This document shows positions 10,294-18,702 of a DNA stretch of 64,000 bases, piece after piece. The stretch is from positions 3,193,501 to 3,257,500 of the forward strand of contig NZ_CP046176.1 in the NCBI RefSeq assembly GCF_013009555.1, read 5' to 3'. This stretch comes from Phocaeicola dorei. Lineage in GTDB: Bacteria; Bacteroidota; Bacteroidia; Bacteroidales; Bacteroidaceae. Position 1 is the stretch's first letter, and every line of letters begins with the position of its first letter. The notes under the pieces were generated by a model. It saw only the letters and a program-made list of their open reading frames with translations. It searched no databases and was not told the DNA's origin. Position numbers and translations under genes: made by a program.

Positions 10294-10470
10294 CTATCTA
10301 TAAAACAATATCAATATTTCTGCTTGCTTGGAATTCCCCCTCACTCCACCTTTTGGATTCTCCACATCTCCCTTATAGCGAGGAATCAAATGTATATGCA
10401 CATGAAATACCGATTGACCAGCCGCCTCATTAAAACTATTAATTGTTTGAATCCCATGATGAAAAAAAAC
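10294..10470 (-). pseudogene. HIT-family (histidine triad) protein, 3' remnant
   Basis: The minus strand from about 10461 to the stop at 10294 encodes NSFNEAAGQSVFHVHIHLIP then RYKGDVENPKGGVRG, the signature C-terminal half of HIT proteins, including the HVHIH triad. Upstream, after an 8-T run, the frame is broken by a stop and the N-terminal half is missing. The hipA gene ends directly next to it. It is a relic of a nucleotide hydrolase gene, probably lost when hipBA or another segment was acquired. The visible sequence supports the family call strongly. Confidence 0.85.
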
Positions 10471-10498
10471 TGTCTATCGAAGTCGGCGATTACACTTT

Positions 10499-11992
10499 CT
10501 AGTGAATAAAATACTTTTCAACCATATCCTTGAGCTGATCCGATGACAGGTTTGCTATGCCTATTGATTCAATAAGTGAAAATTCTTCTTTATTCTTACC
10601 AATAATAAACTTACGTTCATGACCATCTATTTCAGCAAGCAAATGGAAATTTCCCTTATACGCCTGCTCCATACGGATATTCTTTATAATATGTCCGCTT
10701 ATAACCAATTCGCATATTTCGGGAGCCATTTCCTCTAACTCTCCCCATGATTTCAGACGGTCAACTATAGTGTTTTCGACACGTCCTACCCACTGTTCAG
10801 CAACACCATATTTAGTGGCAACCGTACGAAATTGTTTTATGGCACTAACTATATCACGTATGATTGCATCAGGCCTACGTATTCCATTATCTTTAGCAAA
10901 TTGAATAACATCTTCCCGTGTTATATCTCTAAGTTTTGCCCTAATATACATGCAATGATCTTCATTTGGCAAGAATCCTCCATTGTCAAATATATAAGTT
11001 ACATCGTATGCAGGAGACAAACGCCAAGTACCATCCTCACTCATAACGAATGAAAAATTCTTATTGTGATCATCTGTATTGTTTGCTAATACATTAAAGA
11101 CCATCCTGCGGAATACCTCATAACAGTCTGTTTCCGGCAGATGTAGCTTCCGGCATACTGTAATCAATTGTTCGTAACTGTCCGCATCGGGGCTAATTGC
11201 GGCCAAAGTTTGTGTATGAATCTTTTTTCCATTATTACGGTCAAAACGTTTTGTCATGAAATGATTATTCCCGTCCACCTGATAGAGTTTTGAAGGCATC
11301 ATATTTATCCCTGCCATTGTAGCAAGTTCATAGTAGGACATCTCCAATTCTGCCGAACTATATTGCGAATTACCAAATTTGACCAGATAGTAATCAAATT
11401 CCTCTAATCCGGAAATCTGCCCGCTACGAACCTCACCATTCTTTCGATTAATGGCAACAATGGCCTTAGGTTGACGACCACCGGCTGAAGTACCAACCGT
11501 AAGTAATGACTGCATTGTTACCGACTCTTCGGGTAGGATTCTGGCATTTTCTCTTTCTGAGAATATACGCTCTGCTAAATTTGCCAATGATTTGATATCT
11601 ATTTTTTCAGCCTTACGCTCTCTTGAAACCTCAGGCAAGAATTCCAAAGCTCCCATTCCACGCTTTCCTATAAATGAGAGTTTGTCAAGAGGAGTAATAT
11701 CTGCGTTTGACAAGTGATTCTGTTGGCGCCATAATTCAAAAAGTTGATTACCCCATGAGTCAGGCAATGAATCTGCTAAAAATGCCGGTAATTTTTGATA
11801 AATCTTGGCCTCTTCTCCCCATACAGGTGTAAGTCCTCTTGCTCCATCAACCGGTGCCGCTAATGGAGAAATGTTAAGACCTTTCTTCAAGAAGGCCGGA
11901 TTATACATAAAATAGGATAACCTGCGTCTGGCATCCCATGCCAATCTACCTATTTCCTCACCCCAAAGTTTTACTTTTAACGACTGTACCAT
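10499..11992 (-). CDS. hipA: HipA-type serine/threonine kinase toxin
   Basis: 497 residues. The N-terminal HipA_N domain (MVQSLKVKLWGEEIGRL onward; PDSWGNQL) is followed by the kinase region: GTSAGGRQPKA (Gly-rich loop, about residues 168-178), the catalytic loop NTDDHNKNFSF (about 315-325), and SPAYDVTYIF for metal binding. At roughly 500 residues it is longer than E. coli HipA (440), mainly at the C-terminus. Characterised HipA enzymes phosphorylate tRNA synthetases and arrest growth. The antitoxin gene hipB lies 8 bp upstream in the same direction, the usual B-then-A order. Confidence 0.92.
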   Translation of the reverse strand: MVQSLKVKLWGEEIGRLAWDARRRLSYFMYNPAFLKKGLNISPLAAPVDGARGLTPVWGEEAKIYQKLPAFLADSLPDSWGNQLFELWRQQNHLSNADITPLDKLSFIGKRGMGALEFLPEVSRERKAEKIDIKSLANLAERIFSERENARILPEESVTMQSLLTVGTSAGGRQPKAIVAINRKNGEVRSGQISGLEEFDYYLVKFGNSQYSSAELEMSYYELATMAGINMMPSKLYQVDGNNHFMTKRFDRNNGKKIHTQTLAAISPDADSYEQLITVCRKLHLPETDCYEVFRRMVFNVLANNTDDHNKNFSFVMSEDGTWRLSPAYDVTYIFDNGGFLPNEDHCMYIRAKLRDITREDVIQFAKDNGIRRPDAIIRDIVSAIKQFRTVATKYGVAEQWVGRVENTIVDRLKSWGELEEMAPEICELVISGHIIKNIRMEQAYKGNFHLLAEIDGHERKFIIGKNKEEFSLIESIGIANLSSDQLKDMVEKYFIH

Positions 11993-12000
11993 AATTTATG

Positions 12001-12309
12001 CTATTTAGAGTGTCTGACACGCTGTACTTTTTTATCATCCTTACGCATCAGGTAAGGAGATTCAGGCAACTCCGGAAGAAGATTGTCTATAGTATTAATC
12101 TGTCCGACCACTTTCAACAACACAATAAATGTTGACAATGAAATATTGCCAGCTGTACCATTCTCGAATTTGTGGATGGTTGTAAGTCCAATACCGGATT
12201 GCTCAGAAACATCTTTCTGAGTGAGATTGCAACGAATTCTATATTCTTTAAATCTATTACCTAATAGCCTTACAAGCTCAGGCGTGGAGTATTCATAAAA
12301 ATCTACCAT
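12001..12309 (-). CDS. hipB: HipB-type XRE antitoxin
   Basis: 102 residues with one XRE helix-turn-helix: FKEYRIRCNLTQKDVSEQSG, then IGLTTIHKFENGTAGNIS. The tail is basic (KKVQRVRHSK), as in HipB, where it contacts HipA or is degraded. It sits 8 bp before hipA. A perfect 16-bp palindrome 17 bp upstream of the start is a good operator candidate, which fits autoregulation of hipBA. Confidence 0.9.
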   Translation of the reverse strand: MVDFYEYSTPELVRLLGNRFKEYRIRCNLTQKDVSEQSGIGLTTIHKFENGTAGNISLSTFIVLLKVVGQINTIDNLLPELPESPYLMRKDDKKVQRVRHSK

Positions 12310-12325
12310 ATAAGCCGTATTTATA

Positions 12326-12341
12326 TATCATTATAATGATA
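12326..12341 (-). promoter_or_regulatory. Putative HipB operator, perfect 16-bp palindrome
   Basis: TATCATTATAATGATA is a perfect palindrome 17 bp upstream of hipB. A second inverted repeat (ATCTTCA ... TGAAGAT, 12365-12384) lies about 25 bp further on. Paired palindromes in front of hipBA are the known arrangement for autoregulation. Confidence 0.6.
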
Positions 12342-12532
12342 GTTACATATATTTTTAAGCATTAATCTTCACTATTATGAAGATTATAAATACAAAACTA
12401 TGTAATTTCTGAGAATAAAACTAATTTTTCTTAGAAAATTTATCGTCAAATCATAGTGATTGATTGTAAATCCTATATTTTGTATTTGTTATATATCCAA
12501 TTTCGCTATTCCCCTCTTGAAGTTTTGATTGC

Positions 12533-12575
12533 AAAAAAAAGGCTTACCAACCACGCATAAACATGGAGATAAGCC
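12533..12575 (-). terminator. Intrinsic terminator of the phosphoesterase operon
   Basis: On the minus strand GGCTTA ... TAAGCC forms a stem with a loop of about 23 nt, followed by eight T residues, 23 bp after the stop of the 442-residue gene. Confidence 0.7.
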
Positions 12576-12597
12576 AACTTTTAATTACGACGTTCCA

Positions 12598-13926
12598 TTA
12601 AGAAATAGGCTCTACACGTTTCTCATGCTCCCATTCGGTATGAGAAATAATATCATGATATTGCTCCAGAGTAAGAAAAGAATTCTTCTCATCAGAACAT
12701 TCATACTCCCAAGGAAGTTCATAGACGGTACCTTCTTCCTGATATCCCATATAGTTATGGTATGAATCAGGAACCAGTCGGACAAAATCCTCTTCCTTCA
12801 GAATACTCAGAAGTTTCTCCGCATCGTAAATATGTAATGGAGCATCAGCCTTATACAGGGAGACAGCCACCTCCATAGCCAATCCGACATTGGATGAATA
12901 ACTGTTGGAAACAACAATCTTCCATCCCTGATGTTGAACATTTGAAGCTAAGATATTCAAACGTGAAAGCCCAAGTTCACCGTAATGATCCGTTGCAAAC
13001 CGTATAAAATCCTCCTGGCTGTCGACGTTATAAAGGTTCTCCACATCCACATACTTCATATACTTGTAGTAAGCCACATCCGAGATTTTTTGGAGATCTC
13101 TTTTTGAATCCTTATTGATACGTCCACCGATACCCCGTTTCTTATGATAAACCTTATAAGCTTCGTTAGCAATACGATAAAATTTACAATACTTTCGTAT
13201 GGTCATAATCTCTATAGGAGATAAAGAACACCCTTGTATTGAGTCCTCTAAAGCCTTAACTGTCATTTCACGGTCCTCTACATCAATCCTAAGACTCGGA
13301 ACTATGCGAACCAGGTTCTTTCTGGAAATCCTACCTGTACGTTGTTGGTATGGCAGATTGTTTGCTACATACTCATTAAACCCGTCTGAATCTGCTACAA
13401 TAACACCAATCATAAGATTCAAAAAGTCGAAAAAACGTGTAAGGTTCTCCTTGCAACAAACATCATCGAACTCCTTTTCATTATACGAGGAGCGGTTAGA
13501 AATAACAAAGTGGGTAAATTTCCGGTCGGTAACATGAATCGACCGGTTATTCCCGTGTTTTCTTGAAGTTACATAGAACCACCGCGTTTCCATCGGATTA
13601 AACGCAAGCCAGTCCGACAGATATGCATCCATACTACTGTATTCTCCCGAAGCAATCAGTTCCTCTGCATTACCCCAATCTTCTGATGTTGGCCGAGGCA
13701 CCTCTATATAAAACCCACGACACTCTTCATCACCAATCACGGCAAGACGCTCAAACTGACGCTGAGTCTCAATCATCCTTTCCAGTAAATTTCCTTCAAC
13801 AACAATTTCCCAATGATGATTTTCGCCTAAAGCTTCCAGATCTAATGTAGTCAGACCAACTTCCTTAGCTAAATCGCAAAGGTATTTTCTATCTATGATT
13901 TCTCTTTCATTCATCGCTGTACTCAT
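12598..13926 (-). CDS. Unknown 442-residue protein in the phosphoesterase operon
   Basis: I do not recognise this protein. It is acidic overall, with no signal peptide or membrane segment. Notable features are a charged N-terminal half with RWFYVTSRKHGNNRS, a basic middle (YHKKRGIGGRINKDSKRD, about residues 265-282), and a C-terminal part, about 320-400, that reads like an alpha/beta segment (GWKIVVSNSYSSNVGLAMEV). Its start overlaps the end of the upstream metallophosphoesterase by 4 bp (ATGA), so the two are translationally coupled. It is the last gene of a three-gene operon ending in a terminator. A role together with the phosphoesterases, perhaps as specificity or effector partner, is inference only. 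Confidence 0.75.
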   Translation of the reverse strand: MSTAMNEREIIDRKYLCDLAKEVGLTTLDLEALGENHHWEIVVEGNLLERMIETQRQFERLAVIGDEECRGFYIEVPRPTSEDWGNAEELIASGEYSSMDAYLSDWLAFNPMETRWFYVTSRKHGNNRSIHVTDRKFTHFVISNRSSYNEKEFDDVCCKENLTRFFDFLNLMIGVIVADSDGFNEYVANNLPYQQRTGRISRKNLVRIVPSLRIDVEDREMTVKALEDSIQGCSLSPIEIMTIRKYCKFYRIANEAYKVYHKKRGIGGRINKDSKRDLQKISDVAYYKYMKYVDVENLYNVDSQEDFIRFATDHYGELGLSRLNILASNVQHQGWKIVVSNSYSSNVGLAMEVAVSLYKADAPLHIYDAEKLLSILKEEDFVRLVPDSYHNYMGYQEEGTVYELPWEYECSDEKNSFLTLEQYHDIISHTEWEHEKRVEPIS

Positions 13927-14693
13927 TTAATTTCAATAAACTTGCCCGATTCAAATCCATTCATCAGATGCTCATTTGCAAAAATATATCCCATTTGGTT
14001 AGAGATTACCCTGGTCCCTCCTATTTCCGTATCAATATTGGTATGCGAATGTCCATATATCCATGCATCAATCCTACTATTGGCGATTAAATTATCATAC
14101 TCACTTGCAAATGCACTGTTCAGAACAGATCCTCTATGGTGCGCTGCTACTACTTGGAGTGTAGGCAAATGATGTGTGACCACCACAATATGGTTTGCTG
14201 TGCTCTCTTCGATGTTTTTCCGAATAAAGTCAATACTGATCTCGTGCATCCGGTTGAACTCCTCCACCTGCAGCAGCTTCCCTCCAAACTTAATCTGTCG
14301 GAAGTCGTTCATACCTTTCCATACAAAATACTCATCATTCGGATTGATATGCGACCAGAGTGTACTCAGTACAAAGTCTGTATCATCGATGCGGACAACC
14401 TGATTCTGATAGTAACCCACATTCTCCCGCAACATCCACTTCCATTGAAAACCGCGTTCCATCACATCCGAATAGTTATAGTATTCATGATTACCAGGAA
14501 TAATCAATACCTGACGGTAATTTTTGGATGCCCACTTCCAGAAATTCATAACTGGAGCAGTCTTATCCTTGAGGTAGAAAATATCTCCTGCCAGCACCAG
14601 TACATCACCTGTTACAGACAATTCATTATATCTCAGATATCTGCTATTCTCCTGAAATTCGAGATGCAAATCACTCATATATTGTATTCTCAT
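13923..14693 (-). CDS. Calcineurin-like metallophosphoesterase
   Basis: 256 residues with the full metallophosphoesterase series: YMSDLHLEF (D8, H10), VLAGDIFYL, IPGNHEYYN, VVVTHHLPT and YGHSHTNID. These ligands bind two metal ions. The substrate cannot be told from sequence; relatives act on nucleotides, nucleic acids or phosphoproteins. It is the middle gene of a three-gene operon, 4 bp after the 194-residue phosphoesterase and overlapping the unknown 442-residue gene by 4 bp. Confidence 0.88.
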   Translation of the reverse strand: MRIQYMSDLHLEFQENSRYLRYNELSVTGDVLVLAGDIFYLKDKTAPVMNFWKWASKNYRQVLIIPGNHEYYNYSDVMERGFQWKWMLRENVGYYQNQVVRIDDTDFVLSTLWSHINPNDEYFVWKGMNDFRQIKFGGKLLQVEEFNRMHEISIDFIRKNIEESTANHIVVVTHHLPTLQVVAAHHRGSVLNSAFASEYDNLIANSRIDAWIYGHSHTNIDTEIGGTRVISNQMGYIFANEHLMNGFESGKFIEIK

Positions 14694-14697
14694 TTTA

Positions 14698-15282
14698 TCA
14701 TTCTCCTTCCTTTGATTGTTCTATCTGTTTTTCTATTATCATCTTTACCTGTGCAAATGATACCGGTGTGAAATTATTGTTATCTACACCTACATCATAC
14801 TGAGTCGGGAAAAGCATTTTCAACCGCGGAACATCCTTGCCGGTGTTATGCCTGCTGGTATGTACATGCCCGAAAAGCTGCCATGTATCACTGTAAGCTC
14901 CTCCATAACAAAGGAAGGGACAATGATTCAGATAAATTTTCTGTTTATCAACTTCAATATGCATCTGCATCGTTATCTGTTCAAAGTACTTCGTATAATT
15001 CTGCCTGAGATTCTTTATATCGTGATTGCCGGCTATAAGATATATTTTCCCATTCAACCTATTTAGTACATTTATCCATTCGGCAGAACCTCCCAAACAA
15101 AAGTCTCCCAAATGAAATATTATATCATCAGGGCCAACCACGCTGTTCCAGTTGGCTATTATCGTTTCATTCATGTGGGCTACATCTTTGAAGGGCCTGT
15201 TGCAGAACCGGATGATATTGGTATGGTTAAAGTGCGTGTCAGATGTAAAGAACACCCTGCTTCCATCAAATTTATAATTCAT
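14698..15282 (-). CDS. Small metallophosphoesterase of phage type
   Basis: 194 residues with VFFTSDTHFNHTNII, FHLGDFCLGG, IAGNHD, YLNHCP and GHVHTSR, the compact phosphoesterase family often seen in phages and mobile elements. Only the core fold is present. The ATG at 15280-15282 lies inside the 9-bp target duplication of the IS982-type element: the first base of the IS follows at once. The native promoter and leader are therefore displaced by 1.08 kb, and transcription probably depends on read-through from the transposase gene, which points the same way, or on a promoter within the IS. Confidence 0.87.
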   Translation of the reverse strand: MNYKFDGSRVFFTSDTHFNHTNIIRFCNRPFKDVAHMNETIIANWNSVVGPDDIIFHLGDFCLGGSAEWINVLNRLNGKIYLIAGNHDIKNLRQNYTKYFEQITMQMHIEVDKQKIYLNHCPFLCYGGAYSDTWQLFGHVHTSRHNTGKDVPRLKMLFPTQYDVGVDNNNFTPVSFAQVKMIIEKQIEQSKEGE

Positions 15283-16359
15283 GCGAATCAGTAGTTGATT
15301 TCTGATTCTTGTTTTAAAAAATTAGATAAATGAGTGCGATGGCAATTTTTCCCATCGTATGTACTAAAAGTCCAGATGTTGATCTGACTTTCATCGCTCT
15401 TTGAATATTTGTTTTCTCATTCAGCCAGTTGAAAAACGCTTCTATAGGCTGTCTGACCTTTGAAACAGCAGTAGAGAACAGTTCTCTTCCAGCTTTCTCT
15501 CTTTGAGTAATAACTGGTTCCTCTCCTTTTATTGCTTTCACGGGAGTTAGCATAGTAGTTCCTTGTTCTTGTTGCTTATTGCCCCAGTAAGAAAAATCCG
15601 AGTATATCTTATCGGCAAAGATGTTTCTGTTTATAAGGCTATCAGCGGCTTCTCTTTTAAGAACTGTCAGGTCATTCTCTTCTGCCGATGATAAGAGAAT
15701 CATTTCCGGGAATGGAATAGTTCCTTCCCTGCGGAAGGCTAAAGCATGGAGTTTGAGACCGAAGTAATACATGTTCTTTGTAGAACAGTATCCTTTGGTT
15801 GCAATTTCAGTAGCTACCTTTCCTGTTTTATTCTTTCCTGCACAGGTAATAATAGGCATAGAGTCAATAAGTGATGTCATAGAATCGCAATCCTCTGGTT
15901 TAAAGAATGTAATGAGATGCTTTACAAGTTCACTAATGGCCTCACTCATCAGGTTTAACCGATAGTTGAATGTCTGATAAGAAGGTAGGTTGGGGAACCA
16001 TGAGAGCAAATATTCTTCAGTGAATGTATGTATCTCTTTGATTTGGAAGTATCGCTGATAGGCTCCGCAAAACAGATATACGGTAAGCAGTTCCTGGTCT
16101 GTAAAGATAGGAGTTGCATTATTACTGAATCTCTGGCAGTAAAACTTCAGTGAAGACTGGTAAATATCGCAGATGTACATATATATTTTTATAAGTTTTA
16201 GCTCTTTCTCCTTGGGAATCATAATTAGAATAATGAGTGGTTTTATTCTTCTAATATACTGATTTTCAAGGAGATTGAGAAATAAATAAACGAGATAATT
16301 AATTGAATAATAACATTTTAACTAACTGAATCAAGTAGGTATTTCAACTACTGATTCGC
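15283..16359 (-). mobile_element. IS982-family insertion sequence, complete
   Basis: A 1,077-bp element with perfect 16-bp terminal inverted repeats GCGAATCAGTAGTTGA (15283-15298, and its complement at 16344-16359). It is flanked by a 9-bp target duplication ATAATTCAT (15274-15282 and 16360-16368). One intact transposase lies inside. The intact ends and perfect duplication suggest recent insertion. It sits directly against the start codon of the small metallophosphoesterase gene. Confidence 0.92.
15314..16222 (-). CDS. IS982-family DDE transposase
   Basis: 302 residues. The likely catalytic triad is D120 (LIDSMPIITC), D204 (IFADKIYSDF) and E261 (RQPIEAFFNWLNEKT). The central block KGYCSTKNMYYFGLKLH is typical of IS982 transposases. 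The reading frame is intact and fills most of the 1,077-bp element, so the IS is probably active. Confidence 0.92.
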   Translation of the reverse strand: MIPKEKELKLIKIYMYICDIYQSSLKFYCQRFSNNATPIFTDQELLTVYLFCGAYQRYFQIKEIHTFTEEYLLSWFPNLPSYQTFNYRLNLMSEAISELVKHLITFFKPEDCDSMTSLIDSMPIITCAGKNKTGKVATEIATKGYCSTKNMYYFGLKLHALAFRREGTIPFPEMILLSSAEENDLTVLKREAADSLINRNIFADKIYSDFSYWGNKQQEQGTTMLTPVKAIKGEEPVITQREKAGRELFSTAVSKVRQPIEAFFNWLNEKTNIQRAMKVRSTSGLLVHTMGKIAIALIYLIF

Positions 16360-16368
16360 ATAATTCAT

Positions 16369-16799
16369 AATTTTGTTCATTTATGCGCATCACTGCGCGG
16401 TTAATAATACATTGTATTTTGCCCATGGACGGAATTGACGGAGAAGGACGCATCAAGCGGATGTCACCAAAAGGCATAAAGAAAAAGCCGTTGAAAAGTT
16501 TTAATCAGGACTTTCCGACGGCTTTCTGTTATCATTATCAGAGGGTTATCAGCATCATTGTACCCTCAATAATATACATAAAGATCGTTGGAAAGTGTAT
16601 TTGTATTTATTCAATGATTCAATGCTTGATGCATGAACATACGACACACGCTCAAAGCATTTTGTGCTTCGATATAATATATTTGCAGGTATGTTCATTC
16701 TATTATGTTGCATCGTAGTTATATATAAATTATATTGCAAAGTTACGAATATTATTGAGAATCAATAAATTCTTATATATAAAAATGAAAAGTCACACA
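16369..16799. other. Intergenic region displaced from the phosphoesterase operon
   Basis: No convincing gene. Before the IS inserted, the part next to 16369 was the leader of the small metallophosphoesterase. It contains the terminator hairpin listed at 16484-16525. Confidence 0.4.
16484..16525 (-). terminator. Hairpin terminator
   Basis: AAAGCCGT and ACGGCTTT form an 8-bp stem. On the minus strand it is followed by a short T run, placing it downstream of the XRE-DUF3791 unit and its toxin remnant. Confidence 0.5.
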
Positions 16800-16878
16800 T
16801 TAAAATACCAGTACTTTATCTATTTTCAATATCCTACCGCTTGCTACATCCAACATCAGAACCATGATATAATTTCAT
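16800..16878 (-). pseudogene. DUF3990-type toxin, N-terminal stub
   Basis: An ATG overlaps the stop of the antitoxin gene (ATGA) and begins MKLYHGSDV, the characteristic start of DUF3990 proteins, which normally follow DUF3791 genes. The frame hits TAG after 14 codons. A second frame carries about 15 more codons before a stop, and the rest of the toxin is missing. The antitoxin is thus left without its partner. Confidence 0.65.
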
Positions 16879-17303
16879 TGAATGCCACCTCCATTATTTA
16901 AACAAACTTGAGTAAGATCCTGAATGGCATCATCCAATGAAAGCAGATGTTCTGCTTCATAATGTTCCGTAAGGAAGTCAATACCATTAAAACGTATTAA
17001 ATAATTATTTGCTTCACGAACAGAAATATGATAAGTCTTGGCAAATTCATTGATAACGGCAACGATATATACAATCACATTTTTATCAATCGCCTGCGTA
17101 TTCTGTAAGATAACAGAAGCAGACATACCAAGAGCATCAAGAACTTTTGTTATTGTCTTTATTGTAAGTCCTTTTCCACTCTCAATTTTTGAAATCTGAG
17201 CTTTTCCAACTCCTATACGTTTACCTAGTTCTTCTTGAGTAAGTCCCTTGCGAAGACGTTCATTCCGAATCATCAAACCTATATTTTCTATGCTATCTGT
17301 CAT
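16875..17303 (-). CDS. XRE-DUF3791 antitoxin-like protein
   Basis: 142 residues from ATG 17303. An N-terminal XRE helix-turn-helix (LRKGLTQEELGKRIGVGKAQ, then ISKIESGKG) is fused to a C-terminal DUF3791 region (about residues 75-135, VREANNYLIRFNGIDFLTEH). DUF3791 and DUF3990 genes usually form adjacent pairs thought to be toxin-antitoxin modules. I chose this start over an upstream ATG at 17342 because a TAnnTTTG promoter box at 17329-17336 would place transcription start inside the longer version. Fusion with XRE implies autoregulation. Confidence 0.8.
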   Translation of the reverse strand: MTDSIENIGLMIRNERLRKGLTQEELGKRIGVGKAQISKIESGKGLTIKTITKVLDALGMSASVILQNTQAIDKNVIVYIVAVINEFAKTYHISVREANNYLIRFNGIDFLTEHYEAEHLLSLDDAIQDLTQVCLNNGGGIQ

Positions 17304-17328
17304 ATTATACGTTTTACCACATGGAAAA

Positions 17329-17336
17329 CAAACATA
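17329..17336 (-). promoter_or_regulatory. Putative -7 element TATGTTTG
   Basis: It matches TAnnTTTG on the minus strand, 26 bp before the preferred start of the XRE-DUF3791 gene. Confidence 0.5.
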
Positions 17337-17342
17337 CGACAA

Positions 17343-18600
17343 AGATCCTAAACTGGAAACAACATAGAAAAAAAATTAAGTTCCAAATGATAATGATATA
17401 ATATCGTCTTACTTTTTTTTTGATTTTGTTACATAATCAAAAACATAAATAATCTCCGGATTACACCACAAGTATTACTTAAATATATTATTATTTTCCA
17501 CATTAATACATTGAGAAATTCACAAAAAAGACCTATCTTTGTTGTACCATCATCATGTAGCGCATGGGATAAAACTATCAAAGAATCAAAGTTTTATACT
17601 TGATTTTTGATATACAAAATTTGAATGAAGAAAGGCGGTACAAATAAAATCAACAAAAGACTGAAAAACAAAGGTTTACACTTGTACATAGAAAATGAAT
17701 TCTTTGTCAAAAATCTATTTGTACCGATTAAAATGCTAAAACGCTGATAATTAAACATGCTTCGATGTTGCATAGGAAAATAGCTTAACCTACTGATTAT
17801 CAATTATCTATATAACCAACTGATAGATATATACATAATAGAAGCAAATACTAAGTCAGAAAATGTAATATCTCTGATTTTTTCAACTTTTGTCCCTCGT
17901 TTGTCCTTCAGCGTGGCATCAAGGGACAAAATTTTGTCCCTTGATGTAATTTTGAGGCTTTTCTCTATAAAATCTGTCAAAATAGCAGATATTTGATGTC
18001 TGAATAATGTTTTTTATTTCTCAGTCTCAAATATATTTGAATTGTATAGCATTGATAAACAGTTATATACATTGATATATTCGGAATAAGAATTACTACA
18101 GATGATATTCTGATGTAAATACAAATAACATTCTATTGAAATATTAATCTTAGAATTCCTACTGGTTGGTACCTACAATATTGTCATGGACTTGCTGGTT
18201 CTGAACCAACTTTATTTTATTGTGGAACTTTTCAATATTATCCACATTTTTAGTGGACAGCAAGATTATTGGAAACAATAACAGAAACGAATGGAGAATT
18301 TGGAAAAGACCTCTATCTAACCAGTCAAAAAAATTCTATCAATGATGAAGAAGTTATTTCCAATAACAAACTGCATCAAAACGGTAGAGTTGTATATAAG
18401 TGGGCTATACAAACATTATCTTATGACTTATAATCTCTCGTTCGCAAAAATTGTTTATCATTGCAACGGATAATCAATTATTCCGTATCTGATTGATACA
18501 CAAATAGCAAATACTATGGTAGAAAGTTGTTAGTAACGATTTGGCGACAGCGGTGTTGCACTAATCTTCTGCATTATGCTTTGTCAAACAACTCTGATAT
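17343..18600. other. AT-rich spacer without recognisable genes
   Basis: About 1.26 kb. Short ORFs here are AT-rich artefacts. The only structured feature is the 30-bp perfect palindrome at 17917-17946. Confidence 0.5.
17917..17946. repeat. 30-bp perfect palindrome
   Basis: The arm CATCAAGGGACAAAA is followed at once by its exact reverse complement, with no loop. A partial relative (TTTGTCCCTCGTTTGTCC) lies about 25 bp upstream. It could be a protein-binding operator, a recombination site or part of a terminator. No gene flanks it closely. Confidence 0.75.
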
Positions 18601-18645
18601 AAAAGTAGCCAATTTCTTGATTAAGCCAAGGATTTGACTACTTTT
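18601..18645. terminator. Hairpin downstream of the AlbA-type pseudogene
   Basis: AAAAGTAGCCAA pairs with TTGACTACTTTT (11 of 12 positions) around a 21-nt loop, with a T run on the minus side, 58 bp beyond the pseudogene end. Confidence 0.5.
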
Positions 18646-18702
18646 AAGTTATAATCTCATTTGACAGTTATAAATAGTCATATTTCAGCTATAATTGATG
18701 AA

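Noticed and set aside
16383..16718. 111-codon ORF next to the IS982-type element
   Set aside because: It runs through the terminator hairpin at 16484-16525 and ends in AT-rich sequence; no family pattern.
17594..17803. 69-codon minus-strand ORF in the spacer
   Set aside because: Phe/Leu/Ile-rich translation of AT-rich DNA without a start context.
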